Below, piece after piece: positions 13,275-25,500 of a stretch of 64,000 nucleotides of DNA. Under the pieces are notes generated by a model. It worked only from the letters and a program-made list of their open reading frames with translations, was not told the origin of the DNA and did not search any database. A program made the translations under genes and the position numbers. The DNA comes from Paragordius varius (Eukaryota > Nematomorpha). Numbering within the stretch: the stretch's first letter is position 1; each line of letters starts with the position of its first letter. Location of the stretch: assembly GCA_964247055.1 (NCBI GenBank), contig OZ176050.1:11966001-12030000 (forward strand), in the 5' to 3' direction.

Positions 13275-13325
13275 TTAGTGATCGATTAATCAAAAATTAT
13301 CAAAACCGGGAGTATAGAAAGTTGA

Positions 13326-14219
13326 TCAATCTTGTTGAATTATTAGGCGTGTAGTTAAATCTGAATCAAAATCATTGCTATTTTTATTGGGTGAAAATTT
13401 AAATTTTGGGTGATTTGGTAAAAAATGGATGTGATCATCTTCACTATCGTAATCATTATCGTCTGTCGTGTTTAAGTCATTGCCCAAATGAGTTTGATTA
13501 GGAGAACTTTGAAGTTTTGTATTATGCTTTCGAGATTGTTTAACATGAGGTTTTTTGTATATCATATGATGGCTCATTAACATATCGTCTATGACCCAAA
13601 ACATGAGTATGTTTATACATAAGGGAATAACAAGTACAACAAGGGCAACTTCAATCTTCGGATTATTAATGGGGACAACTAAATAACTAAATGTATTCCT
13701 CCAAAATCTGAATTGAATTAAGATGGTTATCAAAATTTTTTCGATGAGCATAATAAGCAAATAAATTAAACATTGATGAGCCCAAGAATGACAAGAGGGC
13801 GGTTTACCATAATCACCAATTTTAACTGTAGTCCAACTCTGAGCACGGGCCAGATAATGAAAGACGCGAAGTGAGATAAAAATAATGAGAAGCCCAATGG
13901 TAGAATCAAGTAAATAATTTGTAATGTACCAAGAGCATGGATCTCCAATAAATAAATCTGATAAAAATATATTGACAAAATGAATAAAAAGAGCACCGAT
14001 GGCTTGTTTAGATGTATCAAAAAACCAAATAATCCAGGTACGTCTTTCGGCCGGTGGCTCAAAAAATCGTTTTATAATAAGTGAAGCAAAAGCGACAAAT
14101 CCTAAAATTGATTGAACAATTAAGCCGTATGAATCTGTTAAGGATCCGTGGGGACAATGTGAAAAATCATTCTTGGTGGTAAATGCATTATGGATAATTT
14201 TGGTTGTGCCATTTACCAT
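13326..14219 (-). CDS. STIMATE: Store-operated calcium entry regulator STIMATE (TMEM110)
   Basis: Single-exon gene of 297 residues from ATG (14219) to TGA. STIMATE is a multi-pass ER membrane protein that binds STIM1 and promotes ER-plasma membrane contacts and store-operated calcium entry (family knowledge). Diagnostic stretches are GFVAFASLIIKRFFEPPAER, WIIWFFDTSKQAIGALFIHF, DPCSWYITNYLLDSTIGLL, CHSWAHQCLIYLLIMLIEK and INILMFWVIDDMLM, in the order seen in vertebrate TMEM110. About five hydrophobic segments span roughly residues 30-220. The tail is acidic and polar, with a DDNDYDSEDD cluster at about 255-265. Length and ends fit the family (about 294 residues in human), so the ATG is credible. 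The gene is intronless although its neighbours are split, and it stops 51 bp before VARS2 starts on the same strand. Confidence 0.92.
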   Translation of the reverse strand: MVNGTTKIIHNAFTTKNDFSHCPHGSLTDSYGLIVQSILGFVAFASLIIKRFFEPPAERRTWIIWFFDTSKQAIGALFIHFVNIFLSDLFIGDPCSWYITNYLLDSTIGLLIIFISLRVFHYLARAQSWTTVKIGDYGKPPSCHSWAHQCLIYLLIMLIEKILITILIQFRFWRNTFSYLVVPINNPKIEVALVVLVIPLCINILMFWVIDDMLMSHHMIYKKPHVKQSRKHNTKLQSSPNQTHLGNDLNTTDDNDYDSEDDHIHFLPNHPKFKFSPNKNSNDFDSDLTTRLIIQQD

Positions 14220-15254
14220 TTTATTTAAGGAAATTCATATTTTTGGCAGCGTGGAAACTACTCAAAAATTTTGCATATGTATTTGACCAGATATCACAAA
14301 ACATATGAAAAAATCAAAAACCATCAATTAAAATTTTTTTCCCTTTGAATAATTACATGAGAATATATGATATTTTTTATCCGAACCTCCTAACCTGTAA
14401 AAAATATTATCAGTAATAACCCATTCAACTTAATATATAAAAAATGTAACCATTTTTGAATGGTTCGATTAAAGTTAAGCCACTTTTATCAGCCGGTCAC
14501 CTAACCCCACTGCCGGTGTAAATAGGGTTAAAAAAAAAGGTCGAAAGTCATGTTTTTGATTCCTCAAAATAGCACTCAGATCCAAAAATGAAGAATTATA
14601 ATTATTAATAAAGATCAAAAGGCAAATCTTCTTTTTAAGGCCCTTCTCTTAACCCAAAATTATTTCTTTTAGAAAACTAAGAGTCTTAAAATTTTAAGCC
14701 ATTTTTCTCAGATTATTAGAATATGCAAAATTATTAATGGTGTCACGTTTTCTCCGTAAAAACGCAAAAATTTTATATAAGCGTTTTTTGGCCACTGAAT
14801 AAAGTTTTATCTTTTGTATGCGCCAGTATGCAAAAAATAAGCTTAGATCCGAAAAATCTATTATTAAAATATAACACTGGTTTAAAATCTGGAGGTACTA
14901 AAATATCCTGTTCATATATATATATATATATATATTCTATAGGATAATTAATCAGGATTATCACAATGGTTTTGGTTTTGGTCCATAAAAATGATTTAAG
15001 AAAGTATTTACGCTTTTTTTAAGTACTCATATCAGAGAATGACCGAATTTGCGCACAGTTTTTTAAATAATTTGGTAAAAGCTAGAGACTTTATTCCAAA
15101 AATTATTACTAAAATAATCATAATTCATGGGAAATATAGTCAGGTTCCCCCTTATTACATCAATGTCGAAAAAAATTAGTTCGGAACGAAAAAGTGGTTT
15201 TTGATATAGAATATTAATTATAAATATATAAAAAAATAGGTTAAAAAATAATAA
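14220..15254. other. Intergenic region upstream of STIMATE
   Basis: This should hold the STIMATE promoter, but I cannot point to a convincing core element. The sequence is AT-rich with an (AT)n run at 14914-14935. Short ORFs here are not supported. Confidence 0.4.
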
Positions 15255-15355
15255 AAATGAATGCAGGATTTATGGTTAAATCAGAGTTAAAAAATTAAAA
15301 TTTGAAGTGTTCAAGAACCAACTTGAAGTGAAGGACACTCTTAAAGTGCAATGAA
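15255..15355. repeat. Solo arm of foldback repeat, family B
   Basis: Carries GAAGTGTTCAAGAACCAACT, then TGAAGTGAAGGACACTCTTA and AAGTGCAATGAAATATA, closely matching the right arm of the element at 48645-49245 and the fragment at 1925-2010. No opposite arm is nearby. Confidence 0.6.
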
Positions 15356-15562
15356 ATATAATAAAGTATTATTGGAAAAACTTTATTAATTTAATGAGAT
15401 TTAATAGTTCCAATAAAATTATATTATTTGCATTGATAAGTCAATATTGTTGGTGAGATTCAATACGCTATAAAACATATTTCGCGCTATTTATGTAACT
15501 AACTTGATATTAATTTTTTAATTTTGGTAGTATACCATCTATATAAATATACTAGCGTAAAT

Positions 15563-15597
15563 CTCGTGCTGGCAGCACGAGTAAGTCCTTCGGACTT
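15563..15597. other. Two adjacent perfect hairpins
   Basis: CTCGTGCTG-G-CAGCACGAG (15563-15581) is a perfect 9-bp stem with a one-base loop. One base later AAGTCC-TTC-GGACTT (15583-15597) forms a 6-bp stem with a three-base loop. A run of 12 G follows at about 15605-15616. The GC content contrasts with the surroundings. The pair probably marks the end of a mobile element, since hairpins near termini occur in Helitrons and several MITEs, but I could not assign a class. Confidence 0.6.
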
Positions 15598-15739
15598 CTG
15601 GGAAGGGGGGGGGGGGCTATTTGAAATAAGGGACAATAAAATGATCCACATATGTGGATTATTCCACATTATTTAAATTTGATTTGGAATTTTAAAACGG
15701 TGCATTCATACTAATATATTGTATACTTTGGATAGATTT

Positions 15740-16590
15740 AAATAATTATTTTTGTGGACTTTGTTTTTTAAAAAAATGGCATTTTACGGGGGGAGCGGGT
15801 AAAAAGAGGGCCTAAATTAAAAAAGCGAGACGACTATGTTCGTCGCAATCGAAAATAAGTAAACAAAAATCATATTTGAAATCGAATGGTCCAACACGTT
15901 CTCCAGAAAATTGTTTCAACTTGTTTTTTACACGGGGTAGGCCCGAACGGGGACCTAATTCCAAAAAAGGGCGAAGCTATTGTCGGGACATTTATTAAAG
16001 ATTATATTTTTTCTATGTTTGGATTTGATTGGGTTCACCGGTTTTCCGGAAACAGATCACAAAGTTACATGAAAAATCAGTTTTTAGCGGGTAGCTCCTT
16101 ACCCAGCAGCTATCATCAAAGAAACGCATGACTAAAATTTTTGCCTTTTAACAGGGAATACGTGGAATCCATATAGAATTTTTACGGTCTCATACCTAGG
16201 GCAAAAATATATTTAAAAAATTATTTTTGTGGACTTTGTATTTTGAATAAAAATGGCATTTTACGGGGGAGCGGGTAAAAAGAGGGCCTAAATCAAAAAA
16301 GCGAGACGACTATGTTCAGCGCAATCGAAAATAAGTAAACAAAAATCATATTTGAAATTGAATGGACCAACACGTTCTCCAGAAAATTGTTTCAAATACA
16401 CGATTTTTGTGGACTTGTGTTTTCAAAAAAAACCCGTTTCTCACACGGGGTGGGCCCGAACTGGGGGCCTATTTCAAAAAAAGGGCGAAGCTATTGTCGG
16501 GGCATTCATTAATGATTATATTTTTTCGAAGTTTGGATTTGATTGGGTCTACCGGTTTTCCGGTACCAGATCACAAAGCCAGCATTTTCC
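15740..16590 (+). repeat. Diverged tandem duplication, unit about 465 bp
   Basis: The block 15745-16060 recurs at 16215-16580 in the same orientation. Shared landmarks are TTTTTGTGGACTTTGT, GGCATTTTACGGGG, AAAGCGAGACGACTATGTTC, CAACACGTTCTCCAGAAAAT and GATTGGGT.(C/A)ACCGGTTTTCCGG. The second copy has an extra stretch after AGAAAATTGTTTCAA. The copies are fairly GC-rich for the locus. Short open frames in both encode similar peptides (for example GEAIVG.FI.DYIFS and RFSG.RSQS), but I recognise no protein family, and the conservation could be at the DNA level only. Confidence 0.75.
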
Positions 16591-17280
16591 ATTTTTATAA
16601 ATATATAGATGATGAATTTTCATGTATAACCGAAATGAAAAATGGTAAGGGCTCATTTTATTAACTTTTTGTGATGGCTAAAGATACTAACGCTGTAATA
16701 TTTATTATCTTTTTTAATAAAATTAAGCTTAATGGACCTAGGAATCAATTAAAATTTTCTTATCCCCTTAAAAAGGGCGGATTACAGTTGTATTATTTTT
16801 AATAACCATAATTAAATAAAGCTTTATCATATATTTTTTAAATTTAACACTTCTTGTAATTAAACTACCTTTTTGAAAGTTATTTTATTTAAATTTTAAT
16901 TATCAAACATTATTCTCCTGTATTTGGAGAAAATATATTATAATTTTGTAACTTCTATAATCTAAAATTGGGACAGCTTCAAAACACGATTGGAATAACC
17001 AGATTTAAATCAATAAAAATCAAGTTTTGCAGGTAAAATATAGCGAAAGCTTACTAAAGTCAATTATTTACATTTTCTAACCATTATATACATTTATTTT
17101 CCTATTGAATTAGCGATTAAAAAAATAACGAAAAAAAGGCGGCGAAAAAGTTGAGATGAGGATTTTTTTACAATTTAACAATTTTTGCAAAAATAATTTC
17201 GTATTAAAATGGCTAAAGAAAGCATATTTTCGACCTTATACTTTTTATGATATTCCAATTTTAAATCGCTCTGAGATATA
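16591..17280. other. Intergenic AT-rich stretch
   Basis: No gene, structured RNA or clear repeat was recognised. Confidence 0.4.
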
Positions 17281-17542
17281 CAGTAAAACTGAAATTATAC
17301 GGACAAAAGTAAAAATATAAAGACAAAATTTTTTTCAAAAAACAACCATATTTTTTTAAACCTTAATTTTTCTTATAAAAATCATTGAATAACAATCGTA
17401 ATATATGTAATTGATTGTGTTATCAATATACATCTCAATTTTATACTTGCAATTTTAAACAATGTGTTAAATTAAAAAAATCAAGAAAAAGCAATATTTG
17501 TCTTTAAATTTTAACGTTTTCGTATACTTTAAATTTTAACTG
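17281..17542. mobile_element. Tc1/mariner-type MITE (family D), 262 bp
   Basis: The left end is TA followed by CAGTAAAACTGAAATTATAC; the right end, read inward, is TA then CAGTTAAAATTTAAAGTATAC. Both continue with similar AAAG/AACG and AAATATAAAGACAAA-like sequence for about 45 bp. TA immediately flanks CAG and CTG at both ends, the target duplication of Tc1/mariner transposons. No coding sequence. Related copies are in the LRP-like gene introns near 58455-58705 and 62212-62478. Confidence 0.7.
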
Positions 17543-18532
17543 TAAAACATATTTTAAAAGTCATGAAGTGTTAAATTAGCTAAGAAAAATTAAATTTTTG
17601 GGATTTTTCTAATAATTAGGTTTCACTTTCTCATTTTTTTATTAAATTAAATATAAACCATTTCACTAAATATTTATGGAAATAGCGTCGTATCTTTTTT
17701 AAAAAAATCTTTTTATTAGTTATATTATTTTGCCAACGTATTCATTTATATTGTATATATTGTAAAAGTATTTATTGGATTTATATGCGGTAATAAGAAT
17801 TATATATAATATAAATACAACTTGTATATAAAATAAAAATATGTGGAATATACATAATGACAATAATAGGCATATTTTTATATGGACAGGGTAGGCCGTA
17901 GTTTAATGATAAATGGACAGATTTGAACAAAAAACAATAAAAAAAGCCTATTTTTTATATAATTGAATATTTATGTAAAAAAGCCTTTTCAATTGCTTTA
18001 AAAATTTATTAAAATTGATATTGTGTGAAATCAAGATTAAAAGAATTATATATTGCGAATAATTTTACACATATAATATTGAACATTAAAAAATTTATAT
18101 AATAAGCTAGAATAAATAGTGATTAATTGGACCGAATATTTTATGTAATGTAAAAATTAGCATTGGACCACAAAACCTACTAAAAATATGTTACAACACG
18201 ACTTAAAGGTAAATTTTTTAAAACTAAATTTGTTGAAATAATTAAAAATATTCGTGTGCATATTTATAAATGATATAAGAGTACAACAGTTTTTTACAAT
18301 GTTTAAAAATATATATCTGATGAATTTGATTGTAATCAAAATGTACTTTTATTGGTCTATAAAGGAATGTCTAAACAAGTTACATGCAACGTTGTGTGTT
18401 TTAAAGCTAGTTAAAAACAATTTTGTATAAAAATTATAATAAGTAGGTATAATAGTATAAAAATCGCAGTAAAGAAAAACCAACTATAAGCATTCTTTTT
18501 TTACAAATAATTTTCCATAAAAGCTAAAAATT
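17543..18532. other. Region downstream of plastin
   Basis: This should include the plastin 3' UTR and poly(A) site. Several AATAAA-like hexamers occur on the minus strand, which is uninformative in DNA this AT-rich. No other feature was recognised. Confidence 0.4.
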
Positions 18533-21500
18533 TTAATGTTGCTCGATCGTTCCATTTGCAAGTTTCCCGTTAGGACAATGTCCATTTTTAAGGGGAGAGC
18601 CTTTTCCCTTAGAATCATAAGGCAATTGGACTTCTGATTCCGTCGTTTCAACATCATCGTCAGAAGAATGATAATACATACCATTGCCTATGTGAGGTTT
18701 TCCAATCCAAGATGATTCATAGTTATTGGCGTCTGAAATAAAGCAAATAATTTTTGAAAAAATAATTTATTATAGATTAAAATTGTTTTTAATTACATTT
18801 GGTGAGAAAAAGTTGCGTTTGATTAAATATACAGTCATTTTAGTAATTTAACAATACATTTCAAATAATCTTTAACTATTTTTACTCTAAATATGAATAA
18901 TATTTTATTTAATTTATAGTGGAAAAAAACCTGAGCTTAAAATATTGTTGTTTGGAACAATTGATGGAGATTTTTTTGGTGAAGAGTGATTGCTTCCCAT
19001 GTTTTCCATTTTAGCTGTAATTAAGGTCATATCCCCATTTTCTAAATTAAGGTGCTGATTTCTCTGTATAAATAATTTTTGAAAAAAAAACATAATTAAC
19101 ATATATGTTTTGTTAAAATCTAAATAAATATATATTGAAACATTTTCAGTTTACAATATAGAGATTTTTTTAAAAAATAATAATATTTGATCCTTGACTA
19201 TATCAATGTAACCTAAAAGACAATTGTAAAATATGTTATTTAAGTGGGTTACCAATTTACATCTTGACTTGTTATTTGACAAATGAAACATATTAAAAAA
19301 TCAACGTTTATAATATGTGGTTGCTTTATAAAAAAATATTATTCTATTAGCTTATATTTTTGCCTTAATTTTTTACTGTGTTTGACAATAAATTTTTTAC
19401 TTTAGGGAGTATCAATTTCGCCCAATTTTATTTTTTAAATGGAAACTTAAAATAAACAATAATTGAATTGAATTAGAGCAATAATAGTGTAACCTTTGTA
19501 AACGTGTAGATTAAAACAAAACATTAAACTAATCAGAAAGTAGACACAAAAAACTGTTTATAACATAAAAAATACCAATTTAGGGCACACAGACGGGGCT
19601 GGAGGTAAATATTCTGTAAATGTTTCCTCTTCAAAATTAGTTTTATTCCCTCGTCGATCAGGTGATTGGCAAGATGATTGTGTGCTATATTCGGCATTTG
19701 TGACATCTCTCAAAGAATTGATTTGGGATTCTGAATCACTCCAATCATGATCTCCACATTCGTTGGGCGCTTTTGTTAAAAAATTAAATGTTAAACAAAA
19801 ATAATAACAAAATACAATTTTATCATTTATTAAATGCCTAATATTTGAAAAAAAGGTAAATAAAATGACAGGACTGTGACTTAACTTAAATCGTGGAAAA
19901 TGAAAGGGAAATTAGAAAGGGTTTATTCGTATTTCAAAGAATTTAAATAAAAATTTTAACAAATTTGAATATAATTGGAAGTCATTTATATCATAAAAAA
20001 TTATAAAACAATAATTATATTTATATATTTAAAAAAAAGTTTTCTAAAAAATACCATTCGGAGTATTTATTCTCTCTTCAAGCGATTCTCTTCCATCAAC
20101 ACATTTTGGGTTGAGTTCATGATCTTCGTAATTACTATCGTAAGATTCGGTCGTTTGGTCTGGCCCCTCATCATTATAATCTGGTTCTGGACTTGAAACT
20201 ATAATTATTATTATTTTTGATAATTTGCCATGTGATTTATGAAGATGTTAAATTATTTTATTAGACATAAAAATGTGTATCCATGGTATAAATAAATATT
20301 ATAGAGAATATAATTCAAAATAAAAAACTAAAAGGGTTTAAACAATCTTTATCATATAAAAATAACTTGACTCCCTTTAAAGGTAAAAATTATATTTTAA
20401 AATCATGCATTGTATACTCATTATTACTATATTCGTTGAAATAAAAATATGAACAAAAACAAATATTCTATTTTAAATCAACCAAATAAAGAAAAAATCA
20501 TAATTAAAAAAAATATAATGCAAAGTATATGAAATAAACCTCTTTCCTATATATGTTATTTAATTTAAACTACATTCACAATATTTTTAGAGCTAACAGT
20601 TTAAATAATACCAGTCAATTTAAACGAAGGACTTGCACATTCCTGTTTTTGCTGCGTTAATGATGCACCGCTATTTAAAGATTCTGAAAAACTTTCATTT
20701 TTCAAGGCACAATCATTATTCTCAATGGATTGTTCTAGTTGATTATCCATTGTAATCTGTTGTGGTGATAAGCATTTAGGCGAAGTTGAAATTTGTTTCG
20801 AAGGTGAGGCCAAGGGAGATGTACAGAGTTGTTGGGGTGAAACGGTGATTTTTTCGCGGTTGTTAAAGCTCTGTTTTGTGGTTGGAGAATTTGTGGCAGT
20901 CCTAGAATGTAAAAATTTTATTGAGTCACGTATTTTAAGTTTTTCGGGTATGTATAATTTGATAGGAATATATTAACGCTCGGTGATAGTTATTTAAAAC
21001 AATGAATGTATTCATTTTCTAACTAAAACTTAACGATATATTTCCTTTTTCACCATATTTTAAATATAAATCTCGGTGCTTGATAAGGCGAAATATATTA
21101 ATAAATTAAAACAAATCTAGATGTTAATCCAGTCATATAATGAAAAAAAGTCCACAATAAAGTAACAAATAGAAAAATATCAAGCTATGTATATTACTTA
21201 GATAAGATGTATTTGATACCAAATTAATATACTTATTACATGTATTATCATCAAGCTTTTTTAAATTATATTCTCTTTAACATATAAGAGTGTTTCGATT
21301 TTGACCTGTCTTATTTAAACGCCATTATCGCAAAAAGTTATAAAAACAAGCTTTATTCAAAGCTCTATTATAAAACCACACTTTGCTTGGAAATTTAATC
21401 AACTCTTTGCCTCACCTATTTTCCCATGTAGCTTTAACATTATTAACGTAGGACATGGTTTCTGAAGAGTTTGATACAGACTTATCAGAGGTTACTCCAT

Positions 21501-22539
21501 TTATACTGCTGGCACCACCATTAGTTGAAGAAAAGATAATGTGTTGATTGGCCCCTGAAGATATTTGATGTGATCTAGGCGTCAATTTATGTGTAAGGGG
21601 TGATGTGTTGTCGTTAGTGGGTGATATACGGGAACTACCATTTGTTTTAATATGGTTGTTTTCTTTTCCTTCATTAGTGAGTGGGATTGGACTGGTGCTA
21701 GATTTACCGTTCATTGCTGTAAAAATTAAAATTACGTAAAGATGAAACGTGTAAAAATCAAAAGACAAAAATTTTGTAAAATGAATTTTTTTAACCTTTA
21801 TTTTTTAAATATTTATTGCTTTTGGTTGCAAAATAAAAAAATTAAGATGTAAATTAGTAAAATATATAGTTTATGCAGGAAGAATCAAGGTTTAAAAAAG
21901 AATGGCTCATCTTTTGTGAAAAAATATCCCCTATAAATTTTTACGTTATGTTGTTATAATATAATTTTTTACAGTATTACAGTGTGCCTAAATATGCATT
22001 GCTAGTTTCCCATTATTTATTACCCATACCAACTTACAATAAGAAAATTGGCTTAAATTTTGTGCTTACAAAAATATGTATTTTTGAGTCTTTTTTCAGC
22101 CATTACTCTTTAAGTGCTATCCGAAAATGTCTAACGAAAACTAGCGATGTAAAATTATTCCATTTACATCGCCAAATGTAAAAAAATGACAAAACACCGA
22201 TAAATTTTAATGTAGGGTAAGAGATTATAATAGAACATGAGTGATAAGGGAAATAAATACAATAAAGAGATGGTTAATCACATAAATAAATGTCATGCTG
22301 AAACATGAAAATCATGTTAACGTTATTCAGTAGATTTCCATCAGGAATTAAGCAAACTTTATAATTTTTATGCCTTAATTTTTTATTTATTTTAAGTATA
22401 ATCATGCTTTTATATGATTTTTAATTGTATGAAAACTAACAAACTTAATTAATCACTTAACAAAATTATCTTATATACTATGATTAATGGTAAAAAAAAT
22501 AATTCGTGAGTTTTTCATTATTGCCAAAAATTTTGATTT

Positions 22540-22599
<60 letters not shown>

Positions 22600-25500
22600 G
22601 TTAAAAACTGGTGATTTTCGTGATGTTTTTGTCGGAGAATCTGGGATGGGAGATTTGATCCCTGAAACCATTGATGTATCTAGAAAAAATACATAGAAGA
22701 TTATTTTAATAAGATTAAAAAAGAGCGTTTATAAATATTTTTATATATGTTATCTTGGTAAGATAAGGAGATAATATAAAAAATGTGAATTTTTATTCAC
22801 TATAGCAAGCTTATTTTGTCTTTCATTTGAGTCTTCAGTCATTGAAGCTTTTTGTAATGCCAAGGATACCATTTCCCTTACATGTGTCTCCATTTTTGGT
22901 AAAACTTTTGTCATATATTCTGTTATCATCTTTTCATATCTTCTATTGAGCTCATTTGTGAACCATTCTCCTTTAGAGGCAGGTGATGCTCCTTTGGCAA
23001 GATCTTTCATACTCTAGAACCATCAAGGAAGAAGATATATTACCTGGGAGTGAATATTCATCGTTGCAAATATGGAGAAAGTTCTTTTATTGTGATTGGG
23101 CTAAGGCATTAGTTACACAAATGTTATTAGTTTATAAACATTATCATATCCAAAGTGTTACTTTTGCTTGCTCAATATTAGGATTAGGTGATGATTTTTT
23201 GAAATCAGCAGGATACGTTTCGCAAGAAGAGCTTAAGAAGTTATATGATGCTAGCAAAAGGATTGATGGAAGGCCGTACATAGGTATGATAAGATCACAG
23301 GAGCATGATCTCCAAATCAGCAATTTTCCTAGATTATGTTTATTAGGTATAAACTATTTCAAGAAATGGTCTTCTTCAAAAACTAACACATGGAATGCAT
23401 ATAATGTTAGTTCTATAGACAGATTTATTTCTTCTAATATGGATAAAATAACATGTGAAAAATTGGTTGATGTTTTCCCAACCACAGGGGATCAATTATA
23501 TAAGAATTTTGCAAATTTACTGACAGAAGAGGAATTCCTTATGAGTTTACCAGACAGGGATATTAATAAGGAAAAGCTTTTGAATAGAATTTACAATTTA
23601 TGTTTGAAAGATCTTGCCAAAGGAGCATAAACTGCCTCCAAAGGAGAATGGTTCACAAATGAGCTCAAGAGAAGATATGAAAAGATGATAACAGAATATA
23701 TGACAAAAGTTTTACCAAAAATGGAGACACATGTAAGGGAAATGGTATCCCTGGCATTACAAAAAGCTTCAATGACTGAAGACTCAAATGAAAGACAAAA
23801 TAAGCTTGCTATAGTGAATAAAAATTCACATTTCTTATATTATCAACTTATCTTACCAAGATAACAATATACATATAAACAAAAGGAATAAATTATTTTG
23901 TTAACGCATTTTTTCCAAAAATATATAATAAAACGTAAAACAAAAAATTAATATAATATTTTTTTTACTATTTTCCAAATCTCGAGGTACATTTCCTTCA
24001 GCAGTATTTGAAATACCGTTATTTTTGTTAATTTCATTACAGGGTAAAATATTTTTAGTGTTTGAGATGGATGTTAAGAAATCGCGACCCATTAAACAAG
24101 CAAAAACGGTCATAACCATTTTCGGTTTAACTTCAACAATATCATCGGGTAAAGCATAAATTTTAGCACCAAGTTTTCTGGCCATAGATATGGCATATTT
24201 CGCATTCTCGTATTTGGCCTAAATTGCAAAAAATATGTTGTTAGTGTAATTTTTTAATAAAACTCAATATTTTTGAAAATCTTTGACATTAGATTTACCT
24301 ATAAAATGAAATGTTCTTAAAATTCATTTATTAATTTAAAGCAGTGCTATAAACTCGATGAATATATTAAAAAAGGTTTGAAAAAATAAGACATTATCTA
24401 TATATAATCATAATTTTTTTTTCTAAAAAGTTTCATAAAAAAAATATTCTTTTTTTGCATTTTAAATCACTCGTATTTTTGAATATTTATTTTATATTAG
24501 GTCAATACGGTTAGGGTTGTTAAATACGTAGATAATAAAAGTGAATGTATAATATTTAGCCTAATCGTATAGAAAATTATAAATCCAAAATATGATTTAC
24601 TCTATAAAAAACAAATCTTTTACTATTCAAATTGAAGCCATTTTTATAAAAACTTAACATTTTATGTGACTTATCTTTTTGAAATTTCAAATTTTCAGCA
24701 AATATATTAATATAAATTTGTTTTGAATAAAACCTCATCGCTAAATCCTTCTTTGACTTGTGTATAATCAACGCATCCCTTCTTTATTGAATCAATGAGA
24801 TCTAATACGACAACTCCATCAGAGATTGAGGAATCTTGAAACGAGGATATGCTCGTTAATTTGCCATTTTCTTTTAACTGTTAATATAATTCATATTTAT
24901 GTTAAAGAAATTTAACTTAATAATAGTTAAGAACCGGAACCGGGTTTCAAAAAAGTTTTTTGAATTTTTTGCTTCAATTTCATCTTTTTTTGTCAATGAG
25001 TTATATTTTCAGTTGCATTTTTTGTAGTATAGTAAAGCCAAAAAGCATATAATCAAAAAATTTCGAGGAATTTCAAGATAATAAGATATACTTTGATAAA
25101 AAATAAAAGAAAATAATATTAAGGTTAACATTAAAAAAAATAAAATTTAAATTATATTTTTCTTAAAAAGTTTATTATTCCGATTCTCCTTCCAATCATT
25201 AAAAAACTCCTTCAAAACAATTAAATTATCTTATATAAACTGTTAAATTTCCAAAATGCATAATTATTTAGGAAAAAAATGGGTTTTAATATATACAAAC
25301 TTTTTGATTTGCCCATTGAATAATTTCTTTTTCGCCCATGGGTGTAACACCGGCTTTCCCGTTTGAGGTAAGGTTACAGAGCAAACTAAGTGTATAAGCT
25401 CGCATAAGTTGCCACACTAATGCTATATTTTGGCAATGAAAAGATTATGATTTAGGTCGGAGATACAAGTCTTTAAATCAACTTGAAAAAGTAAAAAATT

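Noticed and set aside
13275-13325. Spliced-leader operon joining STIMATE and VARS2
   Set aside because: There is no AG acceptor in the 51-bp gap, so classical trans-splicing directly upstream of the VARS2 ATG is not supported. Only dicistronic read-through or an internal promoter remains possible.
22487-22696. Plus-strand ORF of alternating Tyr-Ile
   Set aside because: It is the (AT)n microsatellite read as codons, antisense to plastin exon 14.
24577-24771. Separate minus-strand ORF overlapping plastin exon 12
   Set aside because: It reads the end of exon 12 in a different frame and then intron. The plastin frame (through VKEGFSDE, donor at 24733) splices cleanly to exon 13.
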